DNA of 64,000 bases from an uncultured bacterium (GTDB taxonomy: Bacteria > Elusimicrobiota > Elusimicrobia > Elusimicrobiales > Elusimicrobiaceae), in contig CASFFZ010000001.1 in assembly GCA_949294095.1 (NCBI GenBank), positions 434,001-498,000 on the forward strand, in the 5' to 3' direction. Shown here one piece after another: positions 25,790-34,616 of this stretch. Below the pieces are notes generated by a model. That model did not search any database and was not told the DNA's origin. It worked only from the letters and a program-made list of their open reading frames with translations. The translations under genes and the position numbers were made by a program. How positions within the stretch are numbered: the stretch's first letter is position 1; each line of letters begins with the position of its first letter.

Positions 25790-26689
25790 TTACAGCATTT
25801 TATTTTTGAGCCGGCTTGCGATATTATCCAATTCATCCAGCGAATGGTAATGAATGACCAACGTGCCTTTTTTCATATTCTTGCCGCATTTCACTTCCAC
25901 TTTGGTGCCCAAAGCCGTTTGCAGGTCGTTTTCAAAAGAGGCAATTTCCACCGGTTTGCCGGCTTTGTCTTCTTTTTTGACCGGGAACATCAACGCCCGC
26001 GCCGCCGCTTCGGCTTGGCGGACGGACATTTTGGTTTTGAGCATTTTTTTAAATAATCCGTCCCGCTTGGCGCTGTCCGTTACCATCAGCAACGCCCGGC
26101 CATGGCCTTCGGAAAGGGATCCTTCCTGCAGGGATTGTTGGATTTCCGGCTCCAAATCCAGCAGACGCAGCGCATTGGAAATGGCCGCCTTGGATTTGCC
26201 GCAGTAAGAAGCCAAATCTGCCTGCGTAATATAGAATTTGCTCATTAAATTGCGGTAGCCCAGGGCCGTTTCAATGGGGTTTAAATCTTCGCGCTGGATG
26301 TTTTCAATCAGGGCCAAGGCGCACATTTCCTGGTCGCCCAAGTGTTTGTGGACAATGGCGTCAATTTCCGTCATCCCCGCCAGCTGCGTGGCCCGGAACC
26401 GCCGTTCCCCCACCACAATTTCGTATTTATCCAACCCGGCATCGTATACCACTACAATAGGCTGCGTTAAGCCGTGTTCCTTAATGGATTGGGCCAATTC
26501 CTGCAGTTTTTCTTCATCAAACACGCGCCGCGGCTGAAAGCGGTTGGGCACGATTTTATTAATGGCAATACGGGTAATGCTCATGCCGGGCGTTTGCGTG
26601 TGTTGGGCCGCGTCGGACGGCATTTGCATGACTTCCTGCGTTTGTTTAATTAAAGCATCTAAACCTTTACCTAAAGCCTGTCTGGACAT
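25790..26689 (-). CDS. parB: ParB/Spo0J chromosome partition protein
   Basis: A ParB of about 299 aa. The N-terminal CTPase/nuclease-like domain holds NRFQPRRVFDEEKLQELAQSIKEHG, YEIVVGERRFRATQLAG (the GERR/GxRR CTP-binding box) and ALIENIQREDLNPIE. A helix-turn-helix that reads parS follows (ITQADLASYCGKSKAAISNALRLL), then a C-terminal dimer domain. The ATG at 26689 is 6 nt from a GGAGG site; the ATG at 26695 abuts it. It overlaps or abuts the parA stop. Three parS sites lie 0.9-2 kb upstream. Confidence 0.97.
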   Translation of the reverse strand: MSRQALGKGLDALIKQTQEVMQMPSDAAQHTQTPGMSITRIAINKIVPNRFQPRRVFDEEKLQELAQSIKEHGLTQPIVVVYDAGLDKYEIVVGERRFRATQLAGMTEIDAIVHKHLGDQEMCALALIENIQREDLNPIETALGYRNLMSKFYITQADLASYCGKSKAAISNALRLLDLEPEIQQSLQEGSLSEGHGRALLMVTDSAKRDGLFKKMLKTKMSVRQAEAAARALMFPVKKEDKAGKPVEIASFENDLQTALGTKVEVKCGKNMKKGTLVIHYHSLDELDNIASRLKNKML

Positions 26690-26691
26690 CG

Positions 26692-27525
26692 TCATCCTCC
26701 AAAATCGTAGTTCAAGGGCATTTCACCCGTCATTTTAAAATCTTTATATTGCGTCGGATCGGCCCCGCGGCGGGTTAAAAATTCAATTGCCAACTGAATA
26801 TAGGCATTGGCACCGCGGCAGGCGGGATCATAATCAAAAATAGACTGCCCAAAACTGGGCGCTTCGGCTAAGCGGATATTGCGCGGAATCGGCGTTTTAT
26901 ACACTTGATCTCCAAAAAAGCGGCTTACTTCCGCAAAAACCTGCTTGGATAAATTCATGCGCGCGTCGTACATCGTCAGTACGCCGCCGTCCATTTTGAG
27001 TTTGGGATGCAAAAATTGTTTGATCTTAGAGACCGTGCTCATAAAATGAGCCAAGCCTTCCATGGCGTAATACTCGCATTGAACGGGAGTAATCACGCTG
27101 TCGGCCGCCATCATGGCATTGAGCGTAAGCAAACCCAAAGAGGGAGGACAATCAATAATAATATAATCGTACATACCGCGGAAAGGAGCCAGGGCGTCTT
27201 TAAGCATATTTTCCCGGCCGCGTACGTTTACCAGTTCCACTTCCGCGCCCGCCAAGTCCTTACAAGCGGGCAGGACATCCAGCATTTCGCTGGAGGTTTG
27301 CCGCACCACCTGTTCAAACGGAGCCGTTTTGGTAAGCAAATGGTAAACCGATTTTTCGCCGTCTGCCACCGTAACGCCCAAACCGGAACCGGCGTTCCCC
27401 TGCGGGTCAAAATCCACTAATAGCACTTGTTGGTTTAAGCAAGCCAGCGCATACGATAAATTGATAGAAGTGGTAGTCTTTCCTACCCCCCCTTTCTGGT
27501 TGGCAACGACGACGATTTCTCCCAT
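26692..27525 (-). CDS. parA: ParA/Soj chromosome partition ATPase
   Basis: A 277-aa ATPase with the deviant Walker A box ANQKGGVGKTTTSINL at residues 8-23, LLVDFDPQGNAGSGLG (A') and YDYIIIDCPPSLG (Walker B). ParA binds DNA nonspecifically when ATP-bound and drives origin segregation with ParB-parS. A GGGGAGG site precedes the ATG. It is upstream of and coupled to parB; two parS sites sit in the 125 nt between parA and lepB. Confidence 0.97.
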   Translation of the reverse strand: MGEIVVVANQKGGVGKTTTSINLSYALACLNQQVLLVDFDPQGNAGSGLGVTVADGEKSVYHLLTKTAPFEQVVRQTSSEMLDVLPACKDLAGAEVELVNVRGRENMLKDALAPFRGMYDYIIIDCPPSLGLLTLNAMMAADSVITPVQCEYYAMEGLAHFMSTVSKIKQFLHPKLKMDGGVLTMYDARMNLSKQVFAEVSRFFGDQVYKTPIPRNIRLAEAPSFGQSIFDYDPACRGANAYIQLAIEFLTRRGADPTQYKDFKMTGEMPLNYDFGG

Positions 27526-27594
27526 AAATCCTCCCCTAAAAGTATACTTATATTAAACATTAATTTAACCAGAAAAGCAATATATACGGAAGCA

Positions 27595-27610
27595 GTTTTC
27601 ACGTGAAAAC
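27595..27610. other. parS-like site 1
   Basis: A 16-bp perfect palindrome, GTTTTCACGTGAAAAC. Its core TTTCACGTGAAA matches the conserved centre of bacterial parS. It lies 70 nt upstream of parA and about 7 kb from oriC. Confidence 0.88.
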
Positions 27611-27631
27611 ACCTGTATCCGCAGGTAAAAA

Positions 27632-27647
27632 GTTTTCACGTGAAAAC
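27632..27647. other. parS-like site 2
   Basis: Identical 16-bp palindrome, 37 bp from site 1 (start to start), immediately after the lepB stop region. ParB bound here could also repress parAB. Confidence 0.88.
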
Positions 27648-27650
27648 CAA

Positions 27651-28619
27651 CTATTTAATCCAGCGTATGCGGCTGAACGGCCAATGAATAAACCAGGCTT
27701 TGCCTTTGATATTTTCCCGCGGCACCGGGCCCCAAAAACGAGAGTCGCAGGAATTATCCCGGTTATCCCCCATCACAAAATACGTGTTTTCCGGTACAGT
27801 AACTGGGCCGAAAGAATCGCGCAGATACAGCCCCAGATAATTATCTAATTGATGTTCTTCCCACACCTTCTGATAGCGGGCTTTGTCTTCTTCCTCAAAA
27901 TACGGGGTGCGTTCGATGTCTTCGTACAATTCATAGTCCTGCTGAGGCAGTTCTTTGCCGTTGACCCACGGGCGGCCGTTAATTACCTGCACCGTGTCCC
28001 CGGGCATGGCAATGACCCGTTTTACAAAATCTTTCCCGTATTGACTGCCGCCGCAATTTTGCTGTTGGCGGTCTTTGGCCGGAAAACGAAAGACGATAAT
28101 ATCCCCCGGTTTAATTTCCTCAAACTGTCCGAAGCGGATGTTGGTCAGCGGAATGCGGAAGCCATAGACCGCTTTGTTAACAAACAAATGATCCCCTTCC
28201 AATAAGGTGTTATGCATGGAAGCGGAAGGAATCTTGAAAGCTTGGATAAAGAAAAACATCACGAATGCCGCTACAAATCCGGCAAAATATACCGTGTTGC
28301 TCCATTCCAAATCCGCTTTTTTTATTTTTTCTTGTTTTTTGGCGTCCGCTTTTTGCCCATGGAAAAACCCATACACGGCACAGATTGCAGCTACTACAAT
28401 ACTAGCGACAATTTTGCCCGTCCCTACCGGTTCCCCGGTTCCTCCTCCCATTACAAAGAGCAGTAAATAGGCCGCACATAATAAAATAATAAATAAAAAC
28501 GAGGCATGCCAATATCCAAAAGCTTTAGCGGTATTAAGTTTTTGTTTTTTAGTTAAATAACGAGTCATCAGCGTAAAGGCATACATGATACATGCGGCCA
28601 GAAAAAGACGTTGCTCCAT
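27651..28619 (-). CDS. lepB: Signal peptidase I
   Basis: A 322-aa protein with several membrane segments in the first 135 residues (an extended N-terminus compared with the simple type). The catalytic domain follows: the Ser nucleophile in IPSASM, the general-base Lys in FVKRVIAMPGD, and the box GDNRDNSCDSRFWGPVP. It removes signal peptides on the outer face of the inner membrane. A TAGGAGG site precedes the ATG. It lies between a glycosyltransferase (8 nt upstream) and parAB. Confidence 0.95.
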   Translation of the reverse strand: MEQRLFLAACIMYAFTLMTRYLTKKQKLNTAKAFGYWHASFLFIILLCAAYLLLFVMGGGTGEPVGTGKIVASIVVAAICAVYGFFHGQKADAKKQEKIKKADLEWSNTVYFAGFVAAFVMFFFIQAFKIPSASMHNTLLEGDHLFVNKAVYGFRIPLTNIRFGQFEEIKPGDIIVFRFPAKDRQQQNCGGSQYGKDFVKRVIAMPGDTVQVINGRPWVNGKELPQQDYELYEDIERTPYFEEEDKARYQKVWEEHQLDNYLGLYLRDSFGPVTVPENTYFVMGDNRDNSCDSRFWGPVPRENIKGKAWFIHWPFSRIRWIK

Positions 28620-28627
28620 ACAGCCTC

Positions 28628-29740
28628 CTAACGATTTGTTTTCACGTGAAAACTTTTGTCTTTAATTTGTTGATAAAGATGTTGATATTGTGGAGAAGTG
28701 TCCGTCATCCGTTTCGCAATTTCCAACGATTGACGGCCCATTGTCCGACGAAGTTCTTCGTGCTGGGCCAGCTCCGTTAACAGACAGCTCAGCAGCGTAA
28801 TATCCTGTGGATAAAATACAAAGCCATTTTTCCCGTGTTCTACCCATAACGGCATATCTCCCACCCGGCTGACTACACAGGGCAGCCCGGCCCGCAACGC
28901 CTCCAATAAGGCCAACGGAAGCGATTCTTCTACGGAAGACAGCACAAATATATCCGCCATATTCAACCAGTCGTTAATATGGAGTTGTTCCCCCACCAAA
29001 AAGACGCTTTGCTGCAGCTGATTCATTCGAATATACTGCTCTAATTGCACCCGTTCCGGGCCTTCCCCCACATAGATTAACCGCGCAGCGGGCACCGTAC
29101 GCAGCAGATTGCGAAAAGCTTGCAGTAAGGTAAGCGGATCCTTTACCGGCGCCAGCCGACCGACACTGATAATAACCGGCTGATGTGGCTCCAACCCATA
29201 GGTTTGCCGCATTTGAAGGCGGATATGCTCGTCCGGGAAAAACCGTTTCGGATCGGCTCCGTTAGGCAATAAATATACTTTCTCTTTTTGATATTTTTGA
29301 TGCTCCACCAAATAGCGGGCGGTGGTAAAGGATTCGGCAACGGTAAGGGTATCTAAATCTTTTAATATAAAATCCGTCCAACGCAGAGCAAATGATTTTT
29401 TGGATAAATCAAAATGAGGCGTGCTGAGCACCGGGATACGGGTGCCTGCACAAGCTACCCGTGCGTATTCTATCGCCCGGTATAACATGGCATGCACCAG
29501 ATCCGGCTGAAAAGCCTTTATCTGCGCCGCCAGCCGCTGGATAATACGCAGGGAATACCATTTCATTTCCAGCGAGGTTACCTCTATGCCTTTTTGTTGT
29601 AAGGCTTTCCCCACCGCCCCCAGCGTTTTTAAAGAAATAATTTTAACCGTATGCAAGGGCGCCATATACAACGCCAGTTCTGCCAGGGCTTTTTCCGCTC
29701 CGCCGGTTTCGGTAGAGGTAATGATATACAAAATTTTCAT
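28628..29740 (-). CDS. Glycosyltransferase family 4 protein
   Basis: A 370-aa GT-B fold enzyme. The N-terminal domain opens ILYIITSTETGGAEKALAELA and the C-terminal domain has VISVGRLAPVKDPLTLLQAF, LIYVGEGPE and the donor-binding VEESLPLALLEALRAGLPCVVSRVGD. It probably adds a sugar from a nucleotide donor to a glycolipid or polysaccharide; the substrate is unknown. TATAAT lies 7 nt before the ATG (29748-29753) with no Shine-Dalgarno sequence, suggesting a leaderless mRNA. The last codons (SFHVKTNR) contain parS-like site 3. Confidence 0.9.
   Translation of the reverse strand: MKILYIITSTETGGAEKALAELALYMAPLHTVKIISLKTLGAVGKALQQKGIEVTSLEMKWYSLRIIQRLAAQIKAFQPDLVHAMLYRAIEYARVACAGTRIPVLSTPHFDLSKKSFALRWTDFILKDLDTLTVAESFTTARYLVEHQKYQKEKVYLLPNGADPKRFFPDEHIRLQMRQTYGLEPHQPVIISVGRLAPVKDPLTLLQAFRNLLRTVPAARLIYVGEGPERVQLEQYIRMNQLQQSVFLVGEQLHINDWLNMADIFVLSSVEESLPLALLEALRAGLPCVVSRVGDMPLWVEHGKNGFVFYPQDITLLSCLLTELAQHEELRRTMGRQSLEIAKRMTDTSPQYQHLYQQIKDKSFHVKTNR
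28638..28653. other. parS-like site 3, inside the glycosyltransferase coding end
   Basis: The same 16-bp palindrome as sites 1 and 2, here within the final codons of the glycosyltransferase gene (encoding FHVKT). Exact identity with the other two despite its coding position supports selection for ParB binding. Confidence 0.87.
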
Positions 29741-29805
29741 ATGGTTTATTATAGCAAGTTTCCCGCTGAACAGCGCTCTGAATCTCCGCTCGTTTAGACC
29801 GTAGT

Positions 29806-29831
29806 AAAAAGGGCCTCCTTGCGGAAGCCCT
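29806..29831 (-). terminator. Terminator after the rubredoxin gene
   Basis: On the minus strand an AGGGC-TTCC-GCAA-GGAG-GCCCT stem-loop is followed by TTTTT. It ends the oxidative-stress operon. Confidence 0.8.
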
Positions 29832-29888
29832 GGGGAAGTATTAAAAATACTTAAAATTTAAGCATTTTTTTCAAAACCGGCCTAAAAT

Positions 29889-30050
29889 TTAATTTTCCGG
29901 CTTAAACTGATCCTTTCCTACCCCGCAAACCGGGCAAACCCAGTCTTCTTTTACATCTTCCCACTTGGTTCCGGCCGGCACGCCGTTGTCCGGATCGCCC
30001 ACTGCGGGATCATACGTATAACCACAAACTTCGCACACATATTTTACCAT
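29889..30050 (-). CDS. Rubredoxin
   Basis: A 53-aa protein with the two rubredoxin knuckles CEVCGY (Cys6, Cys9) and CPVCGV (Cys39, Cys42), plus the conserved [20 protein letters not shown] and W37. The single iron carries electrons, here most likely to the flavodiiron protein and superoxide reductase encoded upstream. An AGAGAGGAAT site precedes the ATG. It is last in the operon tpx-dfx-fprA-flavin reductase-rubredoxin. Confidence 0.95.
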   Translation of the reverse strand: MVKYVCEVCGYTYDPAVGDPDNGVPAGTKWEDVKEDWVCPVCGVGKDQFKPEN

Positions 30051-30073
30051 AAGATATTCCTCTCTTTTCTTTT

Positions 30074-30586
30074 TTATAAATGCGTTGCACCCGCCGGTGT
30101 TTTGCCTTTAATCACATCATGGTAGTACGCATACGTCAGCGCCGTACCCTGCGGCTTAATTACCCCGGCGTCTTTTACTTCACCCACAAACAGGGTGTGG
30201 CTGCCTACATCCAACGTCTGGCACACTTCAATTTCCATATACGAAAGCGTATGTTCCGTTACAATCGGACAGCCTAAAAAACCGGTTTTATGCGGCACTT
30301 TCGCCAATTTATCAAACGTCCGCCCCGTCCGAAAACCGAAAATTCCGATAAACGGAAGCGGCGTTTGCTGTTCCAGCGGCATGGCGGCAAAAACGCGGCT
30401 TTTGGTGATCATTTCGTGCGTAAGACTTTTTTTATTGACGGAAATCGCCACGCGGGCCGGTTCCGCCGTTACCTGAAACACGGTGTTTACAATCAGTCCG
30501 TTTTGTTTGCCGGCTTCGGCCGTCGTAACAATATACAAACCGTATGTCACGTAATGAAGCCCTTCGTTAATGTCTTGCGCCGACAT
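30074..30586 (-). CDS. Flavin reductase-like domain protein (FMN-binding)
   Basis: A 170-aa protein of the split-barrel flavin reductase family. Visible features are [64 protein letters not shown] and the late [11 protein letters not shown]. It resembles the flavin domain of high-molecular-weight rubredoxin (Hrb), which passes electrons from NADH to flavodiiron proteins. Here the rubredoxin part is encoded as a separate gene 23 nt downstream. The assigned role as reductase for FprA is inference from that layout. Confidence 0.88.
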   Translation of the reverse strand: MSAQDINEGLHYVTYGLYIVTTAEAGKQNGLIVNTVFQVTAEPARVAISVNKKSLTHEMITKSRVFAAMPLEQQTPLPFIGIFGFRTGRTFDKLAKVPHKTGFLGCPIVTEHTLSYMEIEVCQTLDVGSHTLFVGEVKDAGVIKPQGTALTYAYYHDVIKGKTPAGATHL

Positions 30587-30595
30587 AGAACACTC

Positions 30596-31792
30596 CTATT
30601 TTACTTTTTCCGCTAATTTACGGCTGACGGCTAACCCCAAATCCCGGCACGCTTGTTTTACTTTCTCGTCGGGAACAAATAAAGATTTTACCGCCGGCGC
30701 CGCTACTTCTACGTTCATGCTTTCCAACGTTTTGGTCAGCTCGTCCACCGGCGAACCGTTCCAGCCGTATGAACCAAACGCCGCACCGACCAGTCCTTTT
30801 TTGCGAAGGCCTTTTAAATAGCATAACACGTCTGCCATCGCCGGGAAAATTTGGCTGTTGAGTACCGGCGAGCCGATAAGCAGCGCACTGGAATCCAACA
30901 GTTCCGTCGCCACGTCGCTGCGGTGATTGGAATGCATGGAAAGTTGTTTGACTTCCGTTCCGCCCGCCCGCAGGCCGTCGGTAATATAATTGGCCATTTT
31001 TTCCGTGCTTCCCCACATCGTATCATAAACGACAATCGCCTTATTTTTAGGCGCCTGGGAAGCCCATTTGGCGTACAAACTGATAATTTTGGCAGGATCT
31101 TTGCGCCAAATAAATCCGTGATCCGGAGCAATCATCCGAGGCGAAAGCCCCATCTTTTGCACTTGCCCCAAGAAGCGCAGCACAATGTCCGAATACGGCA
31201 GGACGATATTGGCGTAGTATTTTTCGGCTTCGTAGAGCCAAAGGCGTTCTTCGTTCTCGTCGTCAAACAATTTGCTGGTGGCGTAGTGCATGCCGAATAC
31301 GTCGTTGGTAAACAAAATGTTTTCTTTTTCCAGATAGGAAAACATACTGTCCGGCCAATGCAGCATGCGGGCTTCTACGAACGAAATCGTATCGCCGCCG
31401 ACGTCAATCCGGTCGCCGGTTTTGACGGTTTTTAATTTCAAATCACAATGAAACTGCGCCGTAATATCCTTAAAGCCCATATCGGAGACGTACACTTCCT
31501 CGGGTTGGATATAATTGACTGCCTGCGGCAGGGCGCCGGAGTGATCCATCTCCGAATGGTTGGAAATGATGATTTTAATTTTTTTCGGATCGATCACACT
31601 CTGAATCCGTTCCATCATTTCGCCGTAAAATTCTTTTTTTACCGTATCAATCAGTGTGGGTTTTTCCCCCATCACCAAATAAGCGTTGTACGTCGTACCG
31701 CGTTTGGTGGAATACCCGTGGAAATCCCGGATGTTCCAATCAATCGCACCCACCCAATAAACATGATCTGAAATTTTTACCGCTTCCATCAT
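30596..31792 (-). CDS. fprA: Flavodiiron protein (A-type flavoprotein)
   Basis: A 398-aa protein. The N-terminal metallo-beta-lactamase-like domain carries the di-iron ligands in SNHSEMDHSG (His-x-Glu-x-Asp-His), LHWPDSMF, FTNDVFGMHYA and APDHGFIW. The C-terminal flavodoxin domain (from about residue 255) starts AIVVYDTMWGSTEKMANYI. It reduces O2 to water (or NO to N2O) to protect anaerobes. An AGGAGAAAG site precedes the double ATG. It lies after dfx and before the flavin reductase. Confidence 0.96.
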   Translation of the reverse strand: MMEAVKISDHVYWVGAIDWNIRDFHGYSTKRGTTYNAYLVMGEKPTLIDTVKKEFYGEMMERIQSVIDPKKIKIIISNHSEMDHSGALPQAVNYIQPEEVYVSDMGFKDITAQFHCDLKLKTVKTGDRIDVGGDTISFVEARMLHWPDSMFSYLEKENILFTNDVFGMHYATSKLFDDENEERLWLYEAEKYYANIVLPYSDIVLRFLGQVQKMGLSPRMIAPDHGFIWRKDPAKIISLYAKWASQAPKNKAIVVYDTMWGSTEKMANYITDGLRAGGTEVKQLSMHSNHRSDVATELLDSSALLIGSPVLNSQIFPAMADVLCYLKGLRKKGLVGAAFGSYGWNGSPVDELTKTLESMNVEVAAPAVKSLFVPDEKVKQACRDLGLAVSRKLAEKVK

Positions 31793-31817
31793 AGTTGCTT
31801 TCTCCTAAAGTCCATAA

Positions 31818-31843
31818 GCGCCCTCCTCAGACGAGGAGGGCGC
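31818..31843. other. Perfect 11-bp hairpin between dfx and fprA
   Basis: GCGCCCTCCTC / GAGGAGGGCGC with a 4-nt loop. No T-run follows on either strand, so it is not a standard terminator. It may slow RNase action or set the relative output of tpx-dfx against fprA and downstream genes. Confidence 0.6.
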
Positions 31844-31849
31844 AAAACA

Positions 31850-32236
31850 TTAATTTTCTTTCTGCCACAAACCGTGCAAATTGCAGTATTCCCGCGCCGT
31901 TACTTTTTCGGCCTTGGTTTCAAACACGGCTTCCGGCGCGTCGCCGGGTTTTAAGTATTTGCGCTGTACTTTGCCGCATTCTTCGCAAATCAGCTCAATC
32001 CATTCAATATAATGGGCGTCCATCATCGGGTGCGCCACACTGCCTACTTTAACACGGTACCCCCCTTCAATTTTTTCAATCACCGGTACGTGTTTTTCGG
32101 TCGCTCCGTCGGTGGTGCCGGGGTTTTGCAGCTGCATCGGTTTGCCGCAGCAGACCAGTTCCCCCCCGCCGGCGTGCACGACTTCCACCATATTTCCGCA
32201 TACAGAACATTTATAAATTTCGTTTACTTTCGTCAT
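31850..32236 (-). CDS. dfx: Desulfoferrodoxin (superoxide reductase, 2Fe type)
   Basis: A 128-aa protein. The N-terminal desulforedoxin domain has the four-Cys centre (Cys10, Cys13, and the CC pair in ELVCCGKPM). The C-terminal superoxide reductase centre has EKHVPVIE (Glu and first His), [15 protein letters not shown] (His ligands) and [10 protein letters not shown] (Cys and last His). It reduces superoxide to H2O2 without making O2; Tpx from the adjacent gene can then remove the peroxide. The start at 32236 ([10 protein letters not shown]) matches the family; the upstream open codons overlap tpx. Confidence 0.96.
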   Translation of the reverse strand: MTKVNEIYKCSVCGNMVEVVHAGGGELVCCGKPMQLQNPGTTDGATEKHVPVIEKIEGGYRVKVGSVAHPMMDAHYIEWIELICEECGKVQRKYLKPGDAPEAVFETKAEKVTAREYCNLHGLWQKEN

Positions 32237-32249
32237 CGTGTTTCTCCTG

Positions 32250-32759
32250 TTACAGTACTTTTTTAATTTCAGCAAGCACTTTTTCATAATCCGGTTCTTG
32301 CGTTACTTCAGGAACAAACTGTATATATCTTATTATACCTTGTTTGTCCACTATAAAAACGGCGCGCGTCAACAAGCCTAAATCTTCCAGCAGTACGCCG
32401 TAATCTTCGGCAAAGCCGAAATTGCGGTAATCCGAGGCGGTAACCACCTGCTTAATTCCGTTGGCGGCGCACCACCGGGCCTGTGCAAACGGCAAATCCC
32501 GACTGACGGTTAAAATGGTTACGTCCCCCGGTAAAGAGGCCGCTTCCTGATTAAAACGGCGGGTTTCCAAACTGCATACCGGCGTATCTAACGACGGCAC
32601 GCACGAAATAACCAATACCCGCCCGGCAAACCGATCCGAGCTAACCGGCTCCAGCGAGTTGCCCACCAATTGGAAAGAGGGGGCTTTGTCCCCGATTTGA
32701 AGCGTATGCCCACGCAGTGAAACCGCCAGGCCGTTAAATGTAATGTGAGGTGTATTCAT
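32250..32759 (-). CDS. tpx: Thiol peroxidase Tpx
   Basis: A 169-aa atypical 2-Cys peroxiredoxin. The peroxidatic Cys is in [15 protein letters not shown] (about residue 61) and the resolving Cys in ARWCAANGI (about residue 95), the normal Tpx spacing. It reduces H2O2 and alkyl peroxides using thioredoxin. It is the first gene of the oxidative-stress operon; the AT-rich region upstream contains palindromes at the predicted promoter. Confidence 0.95.
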   Translation of the reverse strand: MNTPHITFNGLAVSLRGHTLQIGDKAPSFQLVGNSLEPVSSDRFAGRVLVISCVPSLDTPVCSLETRRFNQEAASLPGDVTILTVSRDLPFAQARWCAANGIKQVVTASDYRNFGFAEDYGVLLEDLGLLTRAVFIVDKQGIIRYIQFVPEVTQEPDYEKVLAEIKKVL

Positions 32760-33019
32760 ATTTATTAATAATAATTCCTATTAATATTGTAGCTTATTCT
32801 ATAATAAAAGAGAAATCTCTCTTATTATAAAAGGGATTTCTGCCGGATACAAGCGCAAAAACTAACTAGTTTAAATGCGGCAGGGTTGATTTGATTTTTC
32901 TGTAAAACCTTTCAGAAATGCTTTTTATAATATAATAAGGGGGAAGGGGCTTGTTTTTAAAAAAATTAAAATTTGACTGTTTTTCAGCTATTTAACATCA
33001 TTTCCTTTGTTTTTAACCA
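32760..33019. promoter_or_regulatory. AT-rich divergent region between tpx and dnaA
   Basis: There is no gene in this stretch. On the tpx side a -10-like TACAAT (32791-32786) is flanked by two copies of the palindrome TATTAATA (32763-32770 and 32779-32786). A longer inverted repeat (about 32800-32829, arms TATAATAA, inner AGAGA/TCTCT) covers the likely -35 position. These are candidate sites for a peroxide- or superoxide-responsive repressor. On the dnaA side the sequence is a run of A/T tracts that could help unwinding near the origin. Confidence 0.45.
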
Positions 33020-33048
33020 TTGACCTCACTTTCAATAAGTAGTATGAT
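33020..33048 (+). promoter_or_regulatory. Sigma-70 promoter of dnaA
   Basis: TTGACC (33020-33025), a 17-nt spacer and TATGAT (33043-33048). Transcription would start around 33055, about 25 nt before the GTG start codon. Confidence 0.75.
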
Positions 33049-33079
33049 GTAAGAAATACTTCTTTATGGCGGCATTATT

Positions 33080-34447
33080 GTGGAGAATTTACAAGCTTAC
33101 CCCCAGTTGATTCCCGTTTTTCAGGATATTGAAACAATTATAGGAAAAGATCCGTATGACATGTGGCTGCGTCCTGCCCAATTTTCGTATGAAGGAAATA
33201 CGCTGACCATTACCCTTCCCAACCAATTTTGGGGGAAAACCATTCGGGAACGATACGAAACCATCATCACAGACGCTTTTTTAAAACACTTAGGGGCGGA
33301 AATTACCGTGGTGTATGCGGTATCTGCGCAAGCGGCGGCCCCGGCCGTCAACTCGGCAGAAGACGTTATCCCGGCCGCACCCGCAGCGGCGCCTGTCATT
33401 AAAAAAAATCCGTTTCCCTCGCGCTTAAATTCTTCGTATACCTTTGATAATTTTATTGAATCCCCTTCCAACCGCTTTGCTTATAAAGCGGCCGAAGCGG
33501 TGGTGCATAAACTGGGCAACCGCGAAAACAACCCGCTGGTAATTTATTCCGCCCCCGGGCTGGGCAAAACCCACCTGCTGCACGCCATTGGAAACCAGAT
33601 TTTAAAAGAAAATCCCGACGCGCGCGTACTGTATATGTCCGGCGAAGAATTCGTCAGCGAATATATTGAAGCGCTGCAAAATAAATCTTCGGAAAGCTTC
33701 CGCAAAAAATACCGTTCGCTGGATTGTTTTTTAATGGACGACATTCAGTTTGTAGCCGGGAAATCCGCCAGTGAAATTGAATTTTTCTATACGTTTAACG
33801 CGTTGTTTGAAAGCCGAAAACAAATCGTCCTGTCCTCTGACCGCACCCCGCAGCAGCTGGATTTAGACGAGCGTTTATCCTCCCGTTTGCTCTCCGGCAT
33901 TATTGCGGAGGTAAAGCGCCCTAATTTAGAAACCCGTATTGCCATTTTGCGCCAAAAACGCGATTCCATTAATTTTGATATCGGCGACGATGTCCTTTCG
34001 TTTATTGCAGAAGGTATTCAAACCAATATCCGCGAACTGGAAGGCTCTTTATTTCGGTTAGTGGCTTATTGCAGCATGCACGGCGTTACCCCCACCATTG
34101 CCATTGCCAAAGAACTGCTGGCGGATATTTTAACCAACGAAACGGATTTAAACATTAACATAAACGTAATTAAAAAAATAGTCGGCAAGCATTTTAATAT
34201 CCGTATGGAAGATTTTAATTCCAAACGAAAAACGCAGTCCATCGCCTGGCCGCGGCAAATTGCCATGTATTTAACTACGGAGCTGACGGATTTATCGTTG
34301 CCGGAAATCGGGCGGGAATTTAACCGCGACCACAGCACCGTCGTACACGCAAGAGACGTAGTGAAAGAAAAAGTAGAGCAGGATCCGTTTTTTGCGGCGG
34401 AAATAAACCAGATTATTATGGATATTAAAGCTGTGGATAAAAAATAA
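33080..34447 (+). CDS. dnaA: DnaA, chromosomal replication initiator
   Basis: A 455-aa protein with all four domains. The N-terminal domain I (residues 1-85) is followed by a short Pro/Ala linker and the AAA+ domain with Walker [17 protein letters not shown] (about 153-168) and Walker [12 protein letters not shown]. Domain IV has the DnaA signature [16 protein letters not shown]. Start is GTG; the sequence TGTGGAGAA (33079-33087), one mismatch from a DnaA box, spans it and may allow autoregulation. A putative oriC follows and dnaN is next. Confidence 0.98.
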   Translation: MENLQAYPQLIPVFQDIETIIGKDPYDMWLRPAQFSYEGNTLTITLPNQFWGKTIRERYETIITDAFLKHLGAEITVVYAVSAQAAAPAVNSAEDVIPAAPAAAPVIKKNPFPSRLNSSYTFDNFIESPSNRFAYKAAEAVVHKLGNRENNPLVIYSAPGLGKTHLLHAIGNQILKENPDARVLYMSGEEFVSEYIEALQNKSSESFRKKYRSLDCFLMDDIQFVAGKSASEIEFFYTFNALFESRKQIVLSSDRTPQQLDLDERLSSRLLSGIIAEVKRPNLETRIAILRQKRDSINFDIGDDVLSFIAEGIQTNIRELEGSLFRLVAYCSMHGVTPTIAIAKELLADILTNETDLNININVIKKIVGKHFNIRMEDFNSKRKTQSIAWPRQIAMYLTTELTDLSLPEIGREFNRDHSTVVHARDVVKEKVEQDPFFAAEINQIIMDIKAVDKK

Positions 34448-34583
34448 AAAACGGTGGATAAACGGGGGACAATTTACAAAAAGAAACGAACGATTTTTGG
34501 GGCGGTGTATGATGTGGATAAAAAAAGCAAGTTATACACAAGGCCGCCGGATGAGTTGTATAGGTAAATAAACAGAATCCACA
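34432..34583. other. oriC: Predicted chromosomal origin (DnaA-box cluster)
   Basis: Five DnaA-box-like 9-mers lie between the last dnaA codons and dnaN: TGTGGATAA (34432-34440), GGTGGATAA (34453-34461), TGTGGATAA (34513-34521), TTATACACA (34532-34540) and GAATCCACA (34575-34583). Two match the consensus TTATCCACA exactly on the minus strand, the others have one or two changes. The dnaA-dnaN gap is a common oriC position, and gene direction flips around this point. Confidence 0.8.
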
Positions 34584-34616
34584 CAATAAACAAGACATAT
34601 TAATAGGGATTAAGAT

